From NCBI GenBank assembly GCA_018697195.1, contig CM031864.1, positions 29,377,668-29,441,667 of the forward strand: a stretch of DNA of 64,000 bases. Reading direction: 5' to 3'. Positions 1 to 12,165 of this stretch are shown in pieces. How positions within the stretch are numbered: the stretch's first letter is position 1; every line of letters starts with the position of its first letter. The translations under genes and the position numbers were made by a program. A model generated the notes under the pieces. That model saw only the letters and a list, made by a program, of their open reading frames with translations. It had not been told where the DNA came from and made no database searches. The stretch comes from Certhia americana (Eukaryota > Chordata > Aves > Passeriformes > Certhiidae).

Positions 1-649
1 TGCATTGAGTAGGAGGTGAGAACTGGGTGCTTGCTGAGCCAGGTTATTAGTCCTGGTGGAAGAAGCAGAATTGCTGAAAGGTTCTTTTTAGCTCCACAAT
101 AACATTTATTTATTTTGTTCCTATCTCCCAAAGTGTGGGAGAAACTGGGCTCAGAGGATGAGCTCTGGGGGTGTGTAGCAGCTTGGAGTGGCTGAGGATG
201 GCAGGAACAGGGAAGGATATGGAATGGGAGGAAGGGGAGGGACTGGTCTAGGCTGTTGGACCTAAGCAGCAGAGTGTCCTGGGACATGCTTTCCTAGCCA
301 GTAGGGAAGCTGGTTGCTTGCTGAAGGGTCCTCAGGGCCTGATTTGTGCATGTGTGATGCTGCTAGTGCAAGAAATTGCTTTTTATTATCCATTTGTCCC
401 AACCCTGCTCAAGCCAGGATAAGGCAAATCCAGTCGGTTCTCTGTGGTGCATGAGGTGAACAGGGACTGGTTATAGAAGGCCTGGGTGAAGGAGCAAAAG
501 GAAAACCCACTTTTCTTCCACCAAGGTGGAATCAGGAAGGTTTTGCTCTGTTTACCAGGGATTTTGGGCTCTGCTCTGTCCTAATGCTTGTGGCTGTAGC
601 TGCTGGTGAGGACCCTGCAGTGAAGGATGCATAGCACATGCTCTCCATG

Positions 650-845
650 GAATTCTGGAATGGTTTGGGTTGGAAGTGACCTTAAAGATCATCTCAGTCC
701 AGCCCCCTCTGCCATGGAGGGATACCTTCCGTGAGACCAGGTTGCTCAAAGTGGCTTGGAACACTTTCAAGGATGGGGCATTCACAACTTCTCTGGGCAA
801 CCTGTGTCTCACCCTCACTGGGAGGAATTTCTTCCCCCCTGCCCC
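650..845 (-). mobile_element. CR1 LINE fragment (3' part, reverse orientation)
   Basis: The text beginning GGAATGGTTTGGGTTGGAAG near 655, followed by the CTGCCATGG and GGGCAACCTGTG blocks, is the reverse complement of the well-known CR1 3' end. The copy is diverged and 5'-truncated, as is usual for CR1. The edges are approximate. Confidence 0.85.
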
Positions 846-1429
846 AGCATGGCAGGACAGACTTATCCTTTATCCCCTTCCCTTCTTCACCGTGCAATTT
901 GTGCAAGAAATTGTCTTCACTTTTGCACAAACAATGAGACCTTTTCAGCAAGTCATTGTGCATAATGGGAGCAGAAGTCAAAAAAGAATAAAGCCTGCTG
1001 TCGCTCACCCTCGTAGCATCCCTTTGTTTTCCCCTCTCATGGGTGCTGTGATTCCTTTTGCCAGGAATCTGCTGTTACCAGGATGGAATAATTACCTGTG
1101 CAGGTCTATTAAGCATTGACACGCATTGTGGTTCATGAGTCACCTCAGCCAAGGCACTGGTGGAAATGAGAGCTTGTTTTCCCTGCCTCTGCCAGGTTAA
1201 ACATTGATTTCGTGGCCATAGGGTGCCATGCCCCGTGATGCTGCAATCCAAAATGGGTGTCCTTCCTGCCCCAGCCCAGCTCCTAAGGCAGGTGTTTTTG
1301 GAGAAGCCATAAGTTGGAGCATGAAGCCAGGACTGGGCTGATGCCTAGGATGCAGTGGGTGCTCCTCAGGCCAGGGACACCCCTCTGGGGAGCCCAGGGT
1401 CTTACAATCACTTGTCCTGTGAGAATTGG

Positions 1430-1690
1430 CTGAGAGTGCTAGGGTTGTTCAGCCTGGAGAAGGGAAGGCTCTGGGGAGACCCTAGAGCCCCTTCCAGTGC
1501 TAAAAGAGGCTAGAAGAGATCTGGAGAGGGGCTTTTAACAAGAGCACAGAGTGACAGGCAAAGTGGAAACGGCTTCATATTGACAGAGGGCGGGATTAGA
1601 TGGGGTATTTGGAAAAAATTCTTCTTCCCATGGCAGGGTAGTTTGAACTAGATGGGCTTTAAGATCCCTTCCAAGCCAAATCATTCTGGG
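1430..1690 (+). mobile_element. CR1 LINE fragment (3' part)
   Basis: This sense-orientation piece runs from the block TTGTTCAGCCTGGAGAAGGG near 1446 to the terminal block CCCTTCCAAGCCAAATCATT near 1667-1686. It keeps the order of the CR1 3' region with internal deletions. It is noncoding. Confidence 0.85.
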
Positions 1691-4600
1691 CTCCTGGGAC
1701 CACACGTGTTCAGCCTTGACACAGGCGAACAAACTTTTCCCAGGAACGGAATGCTTCACGCATGGCTCCCTATTTTTCCTTCTCTATCAATGTCAAATCC
1801 TCTTTACATCTGTGGTTTCAAGCTGACCTGATGTTCCTCAGCAGCAGCAATGCCCTGCTCTCAGCTCCTTCCTGCAGGCTGCCTCCTCCCAGGTGCTCCA
1901 CAGCGAGGAGCCAGGGCTGGCTGCCTTCTGCCAGCAGCGCTTCCCAGAGACTGCTCTATTTATTTTTAAAAGCATTTTCCTTCTCTGTTGCACAGCAACT
2001 TCTATCACACCCTGGCTCGTGCAGGCAGCTCCTGCTCCTCTCCATACCTTGGCAATTCTTCAGCTGCTTTAGGGCTCAGGGAGATGGGGACTAATGCTGA
2101 ACTCTGATGTCGTGTGGGTTCTCTTGTTCCCTTTGAAATGTGCCAGCTCGGGCTGAATTTACCAGGCTTGGCAGCACTGCTTCCCATATTCCCCATTCCT
2201 TGGGAGTGGGAGCAGCCAAGGTGTGATGTGCAGAGTAGTGCTACTGCTGTACACTAAAAAAAAATATAGATTTAATATACCCTTGGGGTGGTGGGGCTCT
2301 GTCTGTAGCCACCTGCATGCACTGGCTCTTGGATCACAAAAAATATCCAGGGAATGGTGGGCTGGGCCATGCAGATGCCACTCTCCCTGTGCCTGTGGCT
2401 GGGTTTGAGGCCCATGAGCTTGGGCTGTTTCCACACCTGTCCTTTACCTCTGCTGTGTGCCCTGCACAGAGGCATTGCTCCGCCTTTCCAAGGAGAATCA
2501 CCTCATGGTGGGAGGAGATGGAGAAGGGCAGTGTAGTTCCATAGGGGTGACAGCCTGTACTCTTATGCAGGAGCAGAGCTAATTCCTGGAGGGTGGCCTG
2601 GAAATTATCTTAAGGAGTCCTGGCTGTGCCCTTCTTTGGAAAACAAACTCCTAAGGGCACGCTCTCTGGCTGTGCTCAGCACTGCTGGGCTCTGGACACT
2701 GCCAGTGCACAGATCCCTCCAGCTTTCCCATCCTGGATTATTCCTGTTGCCAAGCTTGGTCCCTGCTGTTTGCAGAGCTGCTCCCACTGGAGTGACCCCT
2801 CTACCCTGCTGGGTGGAAGAGCTGGTATGTGGAAGGGCAACGCTGAGCTGTGCCAGGCATCGTCCCTTCCTCCCCATTCCTGCCCACGGTGGATGGCACA
2901 CCCCCCCTCAGGTCTGTCTGTCCGCCTTTGCTCTGCTCTCCTGGGGATTTGGGATGCTGGTGTGGAGCTGGAGGTTGGGGGTGGCAGGTTGTCGGTGTGA
3001 TGGATGTATGATGAGGGGTGTCTTGCCTTGAGCTGCAGAGATCTGCCTGCCCTGCAGGGAGAGGGGCTGAGATGAGACTGTGTCAAAGCCGGTGCTGGAA
3101 GAAGTTTGAGTTGTTAGGATGGGTGTTCCCAATCATTGTGCCTGGTTCTGCCCCTGTGCCAGGCCAGACTGCCCCCTCCCTCACTGCCACCCCAGCAGGA
3201 ATGTGCCTGCCCATGCTCTGAAAGCATCCTTGGGGCTGGGGTTTGCTGCCTGCAGCAGTCCTGGCAACAAGGTCCTGCTCCTGGGCAGTCTCCATCTCTC
3301 CTGGCTCCCTGTGCTGGAGAAGTGCTGAGTTCTTTGACGTACATTTATATAAATAGTTAGTGGTTGTGTTTAACAGTTGCTCTTAAAGGAGAGACGAGAT
3401 GATTTCATGTTGTGGTATTCCTGAAGTTGATCCCTCTGGGAGATGTGCTCTGTAGGAGGGCTCCTGTGTTCCTCAGGGCTGTCCTACCCGACGTGAGCCC
3501 TCTGGTACCTGCTGGGGGTTTGCTGACCTTGGAGATGCCTCCTGCCTGGGATGGGGCCTGAGCAGCAGCCTGGCTCCATCTGGGCTCAGCTCAGCTTTTC
3601 CTGGGAAGCAGAAACAGTGCTAAGCCCTGAGGAGTGGACTCTGCTGCTGGAGCATCACTCCGGCTGTGACGACCCTGGTATGGCAGAACAAAAGCTGTTT
3701 CCCAGACAAAAGGTTGTCTGATGTCTGCTGCTGAAGCTTCTCCCCGCCTGAAGCAGCTCCTGGGTGTTCCGAGCTCTGCTCTTTCTTCTGTCTGATCTTG
3801 GCAGGTGTTCCAGGGGTCTTTGTTGTTTTGCTACCATGATGGCCCGAAAAATAGTGTGTAATATATGAGTGGATGATGAAAAAATGATGTTTTTTGAGCC
3901 AAGTGGCCTTTCTTTGATTCCACCATGTCTCTCTGCCCTCTCTGGCATATGTGATGCTGCCTTTTCTGGCTCTCCCATTTTGGTACATTTGACCTGACCC
4001 TTTCATCCACACTTTTTGCTGTGTGTAGGACTAAATCTGTGCAAGGAGACATTTTCTGTAAATGTCTTCTTTCTTTCTTTCCTTCCCACCTTGTTTAAGT
4101 TCCTCTGTCTCTGGTGTACAAAGCTCCCAAGCCTGGAATGCAGCCCTAGTTCTCACTGGGTCCCAGGAATGCTGGGAGCAGTTCTTCCCAGCAGAGCTTC
4201 TGCAAATCTGCCAGTGCTGGGGGCTTTGGGAATGGGGTTTAATCCCACAAACTTTCGCCCAGTATCAAATGACTCGACTAAAAATAACCCACTCACCAGC
4301 TGGCTCCCACAGCCACCGTTCTGCACAGCCCCAGATGGGCTGGAGCACCCAGGGGGGCCCACAGCTGACCCAGGCAGGGCTTACCCACCCCAGCATCCAT
4401 GTCACTTTGAGGGGAAGTGCACGTGGCAGGAGAGGAAAAGGCCACGAGGATGAATCAGCCTCTCTCGCAGCCCATCTGTCTCTGTTTGGAAGGGCCCCAC
4501 GCTGAAATTCTTCCGAGCGCTCGGAGGTTTGGTGCTCTGCTTTTCCACACTGTGTGAGCTCCCCTTCCCCCTTGGAGCAGGGGCTGGTAATTAGCAGCTC

Positions 4601-5007
4601 AGGGCAAGCCTAGCTCAGTGGAGAGAGGCTCTTGATTGTCCTGGAAACCAAGTGTCCCCCTGACCTGGGGAGAAGCAGGTCAGCAAGTGGAAGGGAAGGG
4701 TGGCAGGGGCTGGATTTGGAGCATCCCTGTGCCTCAGGAAGGGTGGAATCAGGCCCAGCATGTGAGTTACCAGGGAGACCATCCAAGCTGGGAAGGAGAC
4801 ATCTCCTGTGGGCTGGTGGAGAATCCTTTCCTGACTTGGGGCATACCCAAGGTGCTTGGGAGCAGCATCCTAAATGCTCTCATATGGATTTATGTGTATA
4901 TATGGATAGCATCTTATACATTTTTCATATTGATGCCTTAAGTTTTAGCTTTCATATTTTTCAGATTCTGTACTGCATTGGTATATAATTCTGAACTTGA
5001 TATAAAG

Positions 5008-5366
5008 TGTGAGCAAGTTCTCTTCACAACTCAGTCAGACAGAACAATCCTTTTGCAGCCCCAGAATCAAGGAACCAAGCTACAGCTTCAGGCCCAAGAA
5101 TGTAAATGACAGCGAATTGAGGAGAGGAATTTGGGAGGGTGTGACTTCACAACCTGGAGCTGTAATTGGACAATTAACCCAAATATGGAAATTGCCCAAA
5201 ACTTATAAAAGTGTGAGAACTCCTGACTCGGGATCCATCTGGGGTGTAGCCCTGGCCAGGCTCTTGTACTGCCCAAGGTGTGTCCTTTTAAAGCCTTTTA
5301 ATAAATCCCTGCTTTATTCCTCTAAATCTGTCTAGCCCCTGTTCTAGGTAACCTCTCTAGGCATCA
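5008..5366 (+). mobile_element. Solo LTR of an avian endogenous retrovirus-like element
   Basis: This segment has the layout of an LTR. It starts near TGTGAGCAAG, has a TATAAAA box at 5204-5210, then a polyadenylation signal AATAAA at 5300-5305, a T-rich stretch, and an end near GGCATCA at 5366. No gag, pol or env reading frame is visible on either side, so it appears to be a solo LTR. I see no perfect target-site duplication at these edges, so the borders could be off by some tens of bases. The family assignment (ERVL-like) is a guess from its general look. Confidence 0.6.
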
Positions 5367-6964
5367 GTATACATGTATAAATATATAAATATATGTTTAA
5401 CAGCTTCTTGCTCTGATGCTGCTGTCAAAATCATCCTCCAAATCCCAGGAAAGGCTGCTGGGGTGCTGAACAACCTTTGGAGTGCTCCAGCAGCTTTTGT
5501 TGCCTGTGGAATAGCACCACAGCCAGGGTTTGTCCATCCTGCCCTCTTCCCTGCTCTCCTGGGGTTTGTGGCAGTGTGGGAGCTCAGCATTGCAGCGCTG
5601 CCTGGGGAAGATCAGCGCTGTAGACCGGCATAGCATTAAACCTTTTACTTTAACTCTGGGGGTTTTGGTAAAAGTTGTTCAGATAATGGAAGCAAAGAGC
5701 TCACCTAGCGCCTTAAGTGCTGAGTGTAGTTATTATGGTAATACATCGTTAGTTGGCTAAAGGCTTGATTGCTGCCATTGTAACACAAACACACTGACAG
5801 AAAACCCCTAAAAGGAATTTCCTCTTCGGAGGGCAGCGCTCCTGCTGGGAACCTGCTTCTCTCTGCAGCTCTGTCTTGGTTAAGCAGCTGCCAGAGGGGA
5901 ATAAAATGAAGCATGGTGTGAGATCTCAGGGTCTCCTGCCTGCTGGGGCTGCTCCTCGGCTGTGGCACGTGGCTAGGGTTGAGATAACAGGGTTGGGTCT
6001 CTTGAGGATGCTGTGGAGAGGATCCGTGTGTATTTCTTCTTCCATCACTTGTGCTCTGGCCCTTGAAATGCCTTTTCTCAGTTTTTTTGTGGGATGGGCA
6101 TGCTGCTTTTGTGCCCCATGTCGGTCCTCACTGATGTACAGCCAAGGGGTCAGGGCTGCTCACTGTTCTGCCCCTGTTTTGCTGTGTAAATTCCATGTGG
6201 AAGGGGATGGATGAATGGACGGAAGGAAGAAGACTCTCTGAGATCCCCACTAGATGATGTTACCTTCAGCTGTGCCAACACAGCTGGGTGACCTGTGTCC
6301 TGAGCTGTGCCCTGGGTTGAGCAGGGAGCACCATGCGAGTCCCAGCCACTGTGCAGCTGAAAGCACCAAGTGCCAGTGTTTTTTAGCTGAATATCCCCTC
6401 TCTAATTCAGTTTGGCCATTCTCAGTGCCCTGTGGCCATGGTTTTATCCAGATGATTTCCCCACAGCAGGAGCAAACAGTGAATTTCCTGACTTTTATTG
6501 CTTTTAGAACGAAGTTTGGGAGGTGAGAGCTTCTAGAGGTTTATTTCAACATATTAAAAGCCTGCCTTGTGTCACAGCTCCTTGGATTTCCTGTATCAAA
6601 TACAGAGCAGCGTCCCATTGCTGGGCAGTGACATCCCTGTTCCTGTGGCAGGGATGGCAGGGGCTGTCCCATGCCCCTACTGCATCCCAGTCACACCACC
6701 AGGGGTACAAACAGTGAGCATCAGCTAGAATCACCTGTGAGAAACCACCCGTGGGACTACAGGGGGGGTCAGTACAGGTGGATATGCTGTTTTCCTTTGC
6801 TATTTTTAACCCCTAATTATGGTTAGTGGAAGTGTGAAGTCATCTTCTGCCTGGCTGTTAACAGGGAGCTGTGTGGCAACCTGGGTTTATTGCCAGGAAA
6901 GGGTGATTTGCAGCTGGAAGGGCTCAGAGACACTGAAACCTGAAGGGAGCCTGCAAGAAAAATG

Positions 6965-7250
6965 GAGAGGAACTATTTATGAGGGCCTGGAATAACAGGA
7001 CAAAGGGAAATGGCTTCAAACTGACAGAGCAGGTTTAAGTTAGCTCTTAGGAAAAAATTCTGCCCTGTGAGGCTGGTAAGGCACAGGTTGCCCAGAGAAG
7101 CTGTGGCTGCCTCACCCCTGGACGTGTCCAAGGCCAGGTTGGATGGGGCTTGGAACAACCTGGTCTAATGGAACATGTCCTTGCCTTTGTCAGGGTAGTT
7201 GGAACGAAATGAATTTAAAGGTTTTTTTCAACCCAGGCCATTTTGTGACA
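6965..7250 (+). mobile_element. CR1 LINE fragment (3' part)
   Basis: In sense orientation it shows the blocks GGCTTCAAACTGACAGAG, AGGTTGCCCAGAGAAGCTGT and TCCAAGGCCAGGTTGGATGG. It then decays in the terminal block, which reads TTTTTTTCAACCCAGGCCATTTTG instead of the usual end. It is moderately diverged. Confidence 0.85.
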
Positions 7251-7990
7251 CACAGAGAGATAAGTTCTGTGTTATTATGAAAACACAGGCTTGAGGTAGG
7301 ACTCCATGGTCCTGGCTCTGGCCATGCCTCTTCCCAGCACAGCCCAAGCTGTGGGTTCCCACCAACAAAGGCAGAGCTGGCATTTAAACAGCAGAAGCCA
7401 AATTACATGAGCCAATGCGGTGTTTTTCCCATTAATTCAGATTTTGGGTAAAAAACAAGTGTTTGTTTTCGGTGTGTGAGGAGGGGTCCAAAGGCCAGAA
7501 GAGGGGCAGGTGCCCTGGTGCCAGATGCTCTGTACCTGGCATGTGGCATCCCTCGAGCACCCTTGTTAGCGTGAATCCTCATCAGCTTTCCTTAACAAAA
7601 TGTTCTGGCATCTTCCTTTCTCTCCTTGTCACTTCTCCAGAGGGAACATGGCTTGTTCTGCTGGCAGTGTGAGCCCTGTTTGCTTGGGCAGAGGCAGAGC
7701 TAATTATTTCTGTTTATTTCCTCAAACTTTCTCAGTGTTTTGTTTGAGGGCTCTGCCGGAGCTTTTCCACTTGCCCCCAATCCTGGGAGACAACTGGAGT
7801 GGGAGATGCACTGGGAGGCATCAGCACAGCCAGTGTCTGTGTGGATGCTGTACCTGCCCTGGGGCTTTATCCTCATTTGCTCTTGGCTAATTGTCCTCAG
7901 GCATGGCTGAGTGTTCACACCTTCTGTGCTTGAAATCCTTCTGTCCTTGCCAAGGAAATATTTAGGAAAGCAACGGGGCTAATGGCTGTT

Positions 7991-8125
7991 TAAAAAAAAC
8001 ATTAAACCCCAAAAGAAACACAAAAAACCAAAACAAAACCTAACCAAACAAAAAGCCAAGACAAGAAGCTCACCAACCACAGGGAAAAGAAAACCAAACC
8101 AAAAAAAGCCCCCAAAACCCAAGGA
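7991..8125. repeat. A-rich low-complexity tract
   Basis: About 130 bases consist mostly of A with CC and CA interruptions (units like AAAACC and AAACAAA). There are no precise tandem units and no coding signal. It could be the degraded tail of an old retroposed sequence, but no body of one is recognisable beside it. Confidence 0.7.
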
Positions 8126-9622
8126 AACCTGGAGTTAAGCTTTAAGAGGGGAGGGTTGAAAATGGGCAGAGCAATATGAAAAGGAAAAGCAGAAGCTGGA
8201 AAAAAATTAGATATGATGAAGGTGTCCAGAACTGACTTGAAGAAGTAATTAATGCTCCTAAAAAAAGTCGCATGGGTAAGCAAAGTAGTGGAGTGAAGGA
8301 TCCGTTTATAGCTCTCAGTGGGAGCAGCCAAACTTGTCTTATCAATGTGCTAATTAATTTGCTGAGTCTCTTGCTGGCAGTTGCCTTTTTCTTTCCAGAG
8401 AGCTTGCCAAGGGCTGAGTATCCCTTGGGCTGGACTGGTTTAAATTTGAGGGGGACTTTGGGTGCCTTCTATTTACAGAGCAGCACCACAGACCTGAAGG
8501 AAATGAGGGCTCCCCAGGGCCCTCCATCCCTTCCCCTTGTGAGGGATGTAAGACTTATTTTGACTAGGATGGAGTCCATGCTCCATGTTGTTCCCTCAGT
8601 TACTGTTAAATTTTTTTTTCTCCCCCTGTATTTAATTTAATTTTGCTTCTGGTGTGGTATTCCCCAGCCTATATCCCATCCTCTCTTCTCACCTCCCTGT
8701 TTATTCTGCAGGTGTCTCCAAGAGATACCCTGGGAAGGGGTTAAGATGATGATGTGCTCAGTTTGCTGCGTGCCTGGGGGATTTAAATCTTCCTTTTCCT
8801 TGCTGGGTTGCTTTCTCCTGCATTATGGATGGACTTAGGAAGGGAGCAATGGCTTTGACTGCCCTCTGCTTTTTCTCTCTTCCCTTTTTCACCTTCATTG
8901 TGGGCGAACACTGGAAGGGGAATTTCTGGGACTGACAAATCAAAGCCTTTTCTGCATCTCTGAGCTGAACAGAGCTTTTCCAACATGAAAATAAAGCATT
9001 TTTCACCACGGCAAAGCTTTGGGTGTAGTCTTGGACATGAGCATCTCCTGTCTGTAGGGCATCACCTACTTTGCTTGGCCAAGGAGCACTGCTTGGTGTG
9101 GAGTTCCTGGCCCTGTTCCTGTGCCTTTGGCTCCCATGTGGAGCTTCCAACTCAAAGCCACGCTGGTATTTCCCCACCCAGCTTCCTGAAGTGCTGCCTG
9201 TCTCTGGGGCTGCCTGGCTGTCCCTTGAGTGTAGGTCTGGAGGGGGATCTGGATGCTCCAGCCAGGGTGTGCCCCATAGAGAAAAGACAACCAAATGGAA
9301 GGAGCCTGGGGTGGTTTGATCCAGGTGTCCCAAATCTCTTTTTCCATCTCATCAAGCTGTGCTGCTCCAGGGAGGGCTGGCTATAGGGTCAGGGAGCTGC
9401 AGGTTCAAGGCTTCAGGGATGCACAAATTGGGAAGGATGAGGGAGGCAGGAGGTACTGCCCCTTGCCCTGATCTTGGGCATCCAGTGATGTGTGTCCTGG
9501 GGTGAGATGGTCCAGCCCAGCAAACCGAGGAGAAATGGGACTTCTGGTTGATGTGGGAGGGAGGCAATCGTGGTGCAAACAGAGCAAACCCCTGAGCCTC
9601 CCTCTCTTTTGTTCCCCTCCAG

Positions 9623-10064
9623 AGTGATGAGCCACAGCAGCAGCAGCAGCGATGCTGGGATTCGGGACGTGCTCCATGGGCACCCCGGTGCCGGGGAGGG
9701 GGGCTGAGCTGGACGCTGCCTCATCCCGCTGCATCCTGGCGCTGCCCGAGGAGGAGACGTGGCGCCAGCACCGGCTGGGCCTCATGCAGAACACCCAGTC
9801 CTGCAACCTGCTGGAGCCCGAGAGCCTGGCCCAGGCCCTGGTCTCCCGTGCTGCCTCCTTCGATGCTCTCTGCAATTCCCGCTCCCGGGATGCTGACACG
9901 GATGCCAGCAGCACCACGGACCTGGGGCTGGGGCAGCTGGTGCCCGTGAGCCCGGATGTGATCAAGCGCCGGCGGGGAGGGCTCATCGAGCAGAGGGACA
10001 TTATCAAGGCCCACGAGGCACACAAGATGCAGAGCACGCCCCAGGCACGGAGGAAGGAGTGGGA
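9623..10064 (+). CDS. Candidate coding exon; possible upstream exon of CACNA1E encoding an N-terminal extension
   Basis: A pyrimidine-rich acceptor ends in CCCCTCCAG at 9622 and a consensus donor GGA|GTAAGT sits at 10064/10065. Between them an open frame runs from 9631, with its first ATG at 9652, to the donor. It has G/C-rich third positions and a soluble, charged product without membrane segments or signal peptide. The C-terminal part is basic (KRRRGG, then QARRKEWE). The exon ends in phase 2 (GA). Joined to the G at 25503 it gives a Glu codon followed directly by the ATG of Cav2.3, in frame. An ATG at 9627 right after the acceptor opens a second frame (MSHSSSSSDAG...) that stops at 9705; removing one G from the run at 9698-9703 would join the two frames. 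I do not recognise the protein family. It could instead belong to a neighbouring gene. The coding call is fairly sure, the link to CACNA1E is inference. Confidence 0.6.
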
Positions 10065-10484
10065 GTAAGTACCGGAGAGCCCCCAGCCCAGGTGGGCAGC
10101 TGGGGGGAGTGGGAGCCTTCCCTGTCCTCTGTGGGGCTGGGGGTATCCCGTTGGCTCACTGTGGAGCAGCCGGTGCCAGCTGTGCTCCATTTCCTGCTGA
10201 GTTGGGCTGTGTGGCTCTGAGATGGAGGGTGGCATCCCGTGGGAATGGTGTGTCCCCAAATTGTGGGGTGGTAGGAGAAAGTGGGATGGAGAAGAAAGTT
10301 GGAAGTGCTCTGTTTTGGAAGTCCTCAAAGCAGTTTCCCTCGGCTGTGTCTGGGTATTTAGATACATTTGGGGCCGTTGACTTTCTGCTTTTGCTGTGGT
10401 TTGACTCAGCTGTGAGGGATCTATCTGTAGATATGGTGGTTGGGGACATTTTTTGTGGGACTTGGGAGTGCTGAGCTAACAGTT

Positions 10485-10530
10485 TGACTTGATCTTAGCA
10501 GTCTTTTCCAACCTCAATGATTCCCTGATT
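10485..10530 (+). mobile_element. CR1 3'-terminal remnant
   Basis: Only the last approximately 45 bases of a CR1 copy remain: GACTTGATCTTAGCAGTC followed by TTTTCCAACCTCAATGATTC, which matches the usual terminal block. Confidence 0.65.
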
Positions 10531-11887
10531 TGTATTTAATTCTAAAAAAAGTCCAAGTCTTCCTGAATCAGAGCAAGCTGGGACATTCACAAACTTGAGA
10601 AAACACAACTGTTTGACAAATCTAGAACCTCCCTGGTTTTATTTATTATTTTCCTTTAATTAACTTATTCTCATCGTTTTTCTTGGTGCTGTGAGAAAAG
10701 CCCAGCTCCAAGTCCTGGTTTAGCCTCTCCCACTGCACACTCACTATGTGACAAGGCTGCAGCCACGTGCTTCAGTCCCACATTTAAATGACAAGCTTCT
10801 TCTCCCTGCGTCTGCTCAGCAACCACCAGGATTGCCTGGGATAAGCTGTTGCAGCACATCCTACTCCACTATCACTGCTTTGGAGCAGTTCCCTGCCTGC
10901 AGAACTTGATTGGAGGAATAATGTTTAATAAAACACCCAAAGGAGATGGGAGCCTCCGTATTAATTAGATGTGGCACGTTGCTTTGATGAGATCTAGGTC
11001 AGCTCTCTGCTCGTGTGAAGCTGGTAGGGTTTCTTTGGGATGGTTTCCATGATAAAACTGCTCCTGATAATTCTGAGGCTGCTCCTGTTTTTTTTGGAGA
11101 GCAGCCCATCGCTGAGGCGGGCTCTCCCTGGCCCTCTCAGCTGTGTGCTCATCCCTTTGTGCCCAGGGAACCTCCTGGCCGGCAACTCAGGCAGCTTTGC
11201 AGGGGAAATAAATTGCCATATGGGCTCGGCAGGCGCTCGGTTCCTCGTTATCTTTTGCAGCCCACAGGGGATGCCAGATGAATAAATCATGGCGGGGCAG
11301 GAAGCAGAGGGGTGTCCTTGTTAATTGTCACTGGCTAATTAGCGTCCTGCAGCTCCCCAGCTCTGCTTGGTGGCAGGGATGTGAGGCTGGAGCCCTTCCT
11401 GCTCCTGGTGGTGGGATGTGACCCTTTGTCTGCCCTCCGTTGCTCCATCCAGCAGTGGCTCAGAGACAAAGCCTGATATTTCTGTCTTTAACACAGCGGG
11501 AATGCTCAGGCAGCAGTGCTGGGTGCTGCTATCCCGATGTGGTTTAATGGGATGTTTCCCCAGGATGGAAAGGTCCTGTCTTTGCATTTCCCAGCTCCTG
11601 GGTGATTTGGTTTGTCACTTCATCCCACTTTGTGATGGTTTCCTGGGAAGTCTCTGATGCTGGGGAGGACGATGGGCTCTGGCTCTTGGGCTTAGCAGAC
11701 CACGTGTCCCATTGAAGACCAGAGAGCCCCAGTCCCTGCTTCTGCCAGGCCCCTTCCTGGGAAATTGGTGAGCACCAAGGGGCTTGATCTGCTCCTTTCC
11801 CAGACTTCTGTGCCCTGATAGCCCATCAACCTGCAAAAACCACGTGCCAGAGATTCCTGTTTTAACTTCAGATTCAAACATCAGGAG

Positions 11888-12165
11888 GAGAGGGACTTTT
11901 GGTAAGGGCATACAGTGGCAGGATGGGGGAGAATGGCTTTAAACTGAAAGTGAGCGAGTTTAAGAATTCTGTCCTGTGAGGGTGGAGAGGCCCTAGCACA
12001 GGTTGCCCAGAGAAGATGTGGCTGCCCCATCTCTGGAAGTGTCCGAGGCCAGGTTGAAGGGGCTTGGAGAAATGTGGTCAAGTGGAAGGTGGTCCTGCCT
12101 AGGGCAGGGAGGCTGAAACAAGATAATATTTAAGGTCCCTTCCAATCTAAACCATTCCATCCTTT
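11888..12165 (+). mobile_element. CR1 LINE fragment (3' part)
   Basis: A sense-orientation copy with GGCTTTAAACTGAAAGTG, CAGGTTGCCCAGAGAAG, GTCCGAGGCCAGGTTGAAGG and the end block GGTCCCTTCCAATCTAAACC near 12134-12153. It is among the better-preserved copies in the window. Confidence 0.9.

Larger units (their letters stand above)
1..9622. other. Upstream noncoding region (intergenic, or intronic if the exon at 9623 has an upstream partner)
   Basis: I found no exon with convincing splice sites or family similarity here. Open frames are short, overlap on both strands and lack a recognisable protein. The stretch holds CR1 fragments (650-845, 1430-1690, 6965-7250), one LTR (5008-5366) and an A-rich tract (7991-8125), listed separately. 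Because 9623 begins just after a strong splice acceptor, an untranslated leader exon may lie here or further left, but I cannot place it. Confidence 0.6.

Noticed and set aside
1..9622. A search for IER5, the gene next to CACNA1E on one side in mammals
   Set aside because: No frame in the window resembles the IER5 protein. It must lie further upstream or elsewhere.
9905..9930. A partial match to the REST/NRSF silencer motif (AGCAGCACCACGGACC) within the candidate exon
   Set aside because: The left half and GGAC match, but the right half (CTGGGGC instead of AGCGCC) does not, and the sequence is explained by coding for Ser-Ser-Thr-Thr-Asp.
9405..10367. A 320-codon minus-strand open frame across the candidate exon
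   Set aside because: It is the antisense of the plus-strand coding frame and continues into noncoding DNA on both sides. The plus strand has the matching splice sites.
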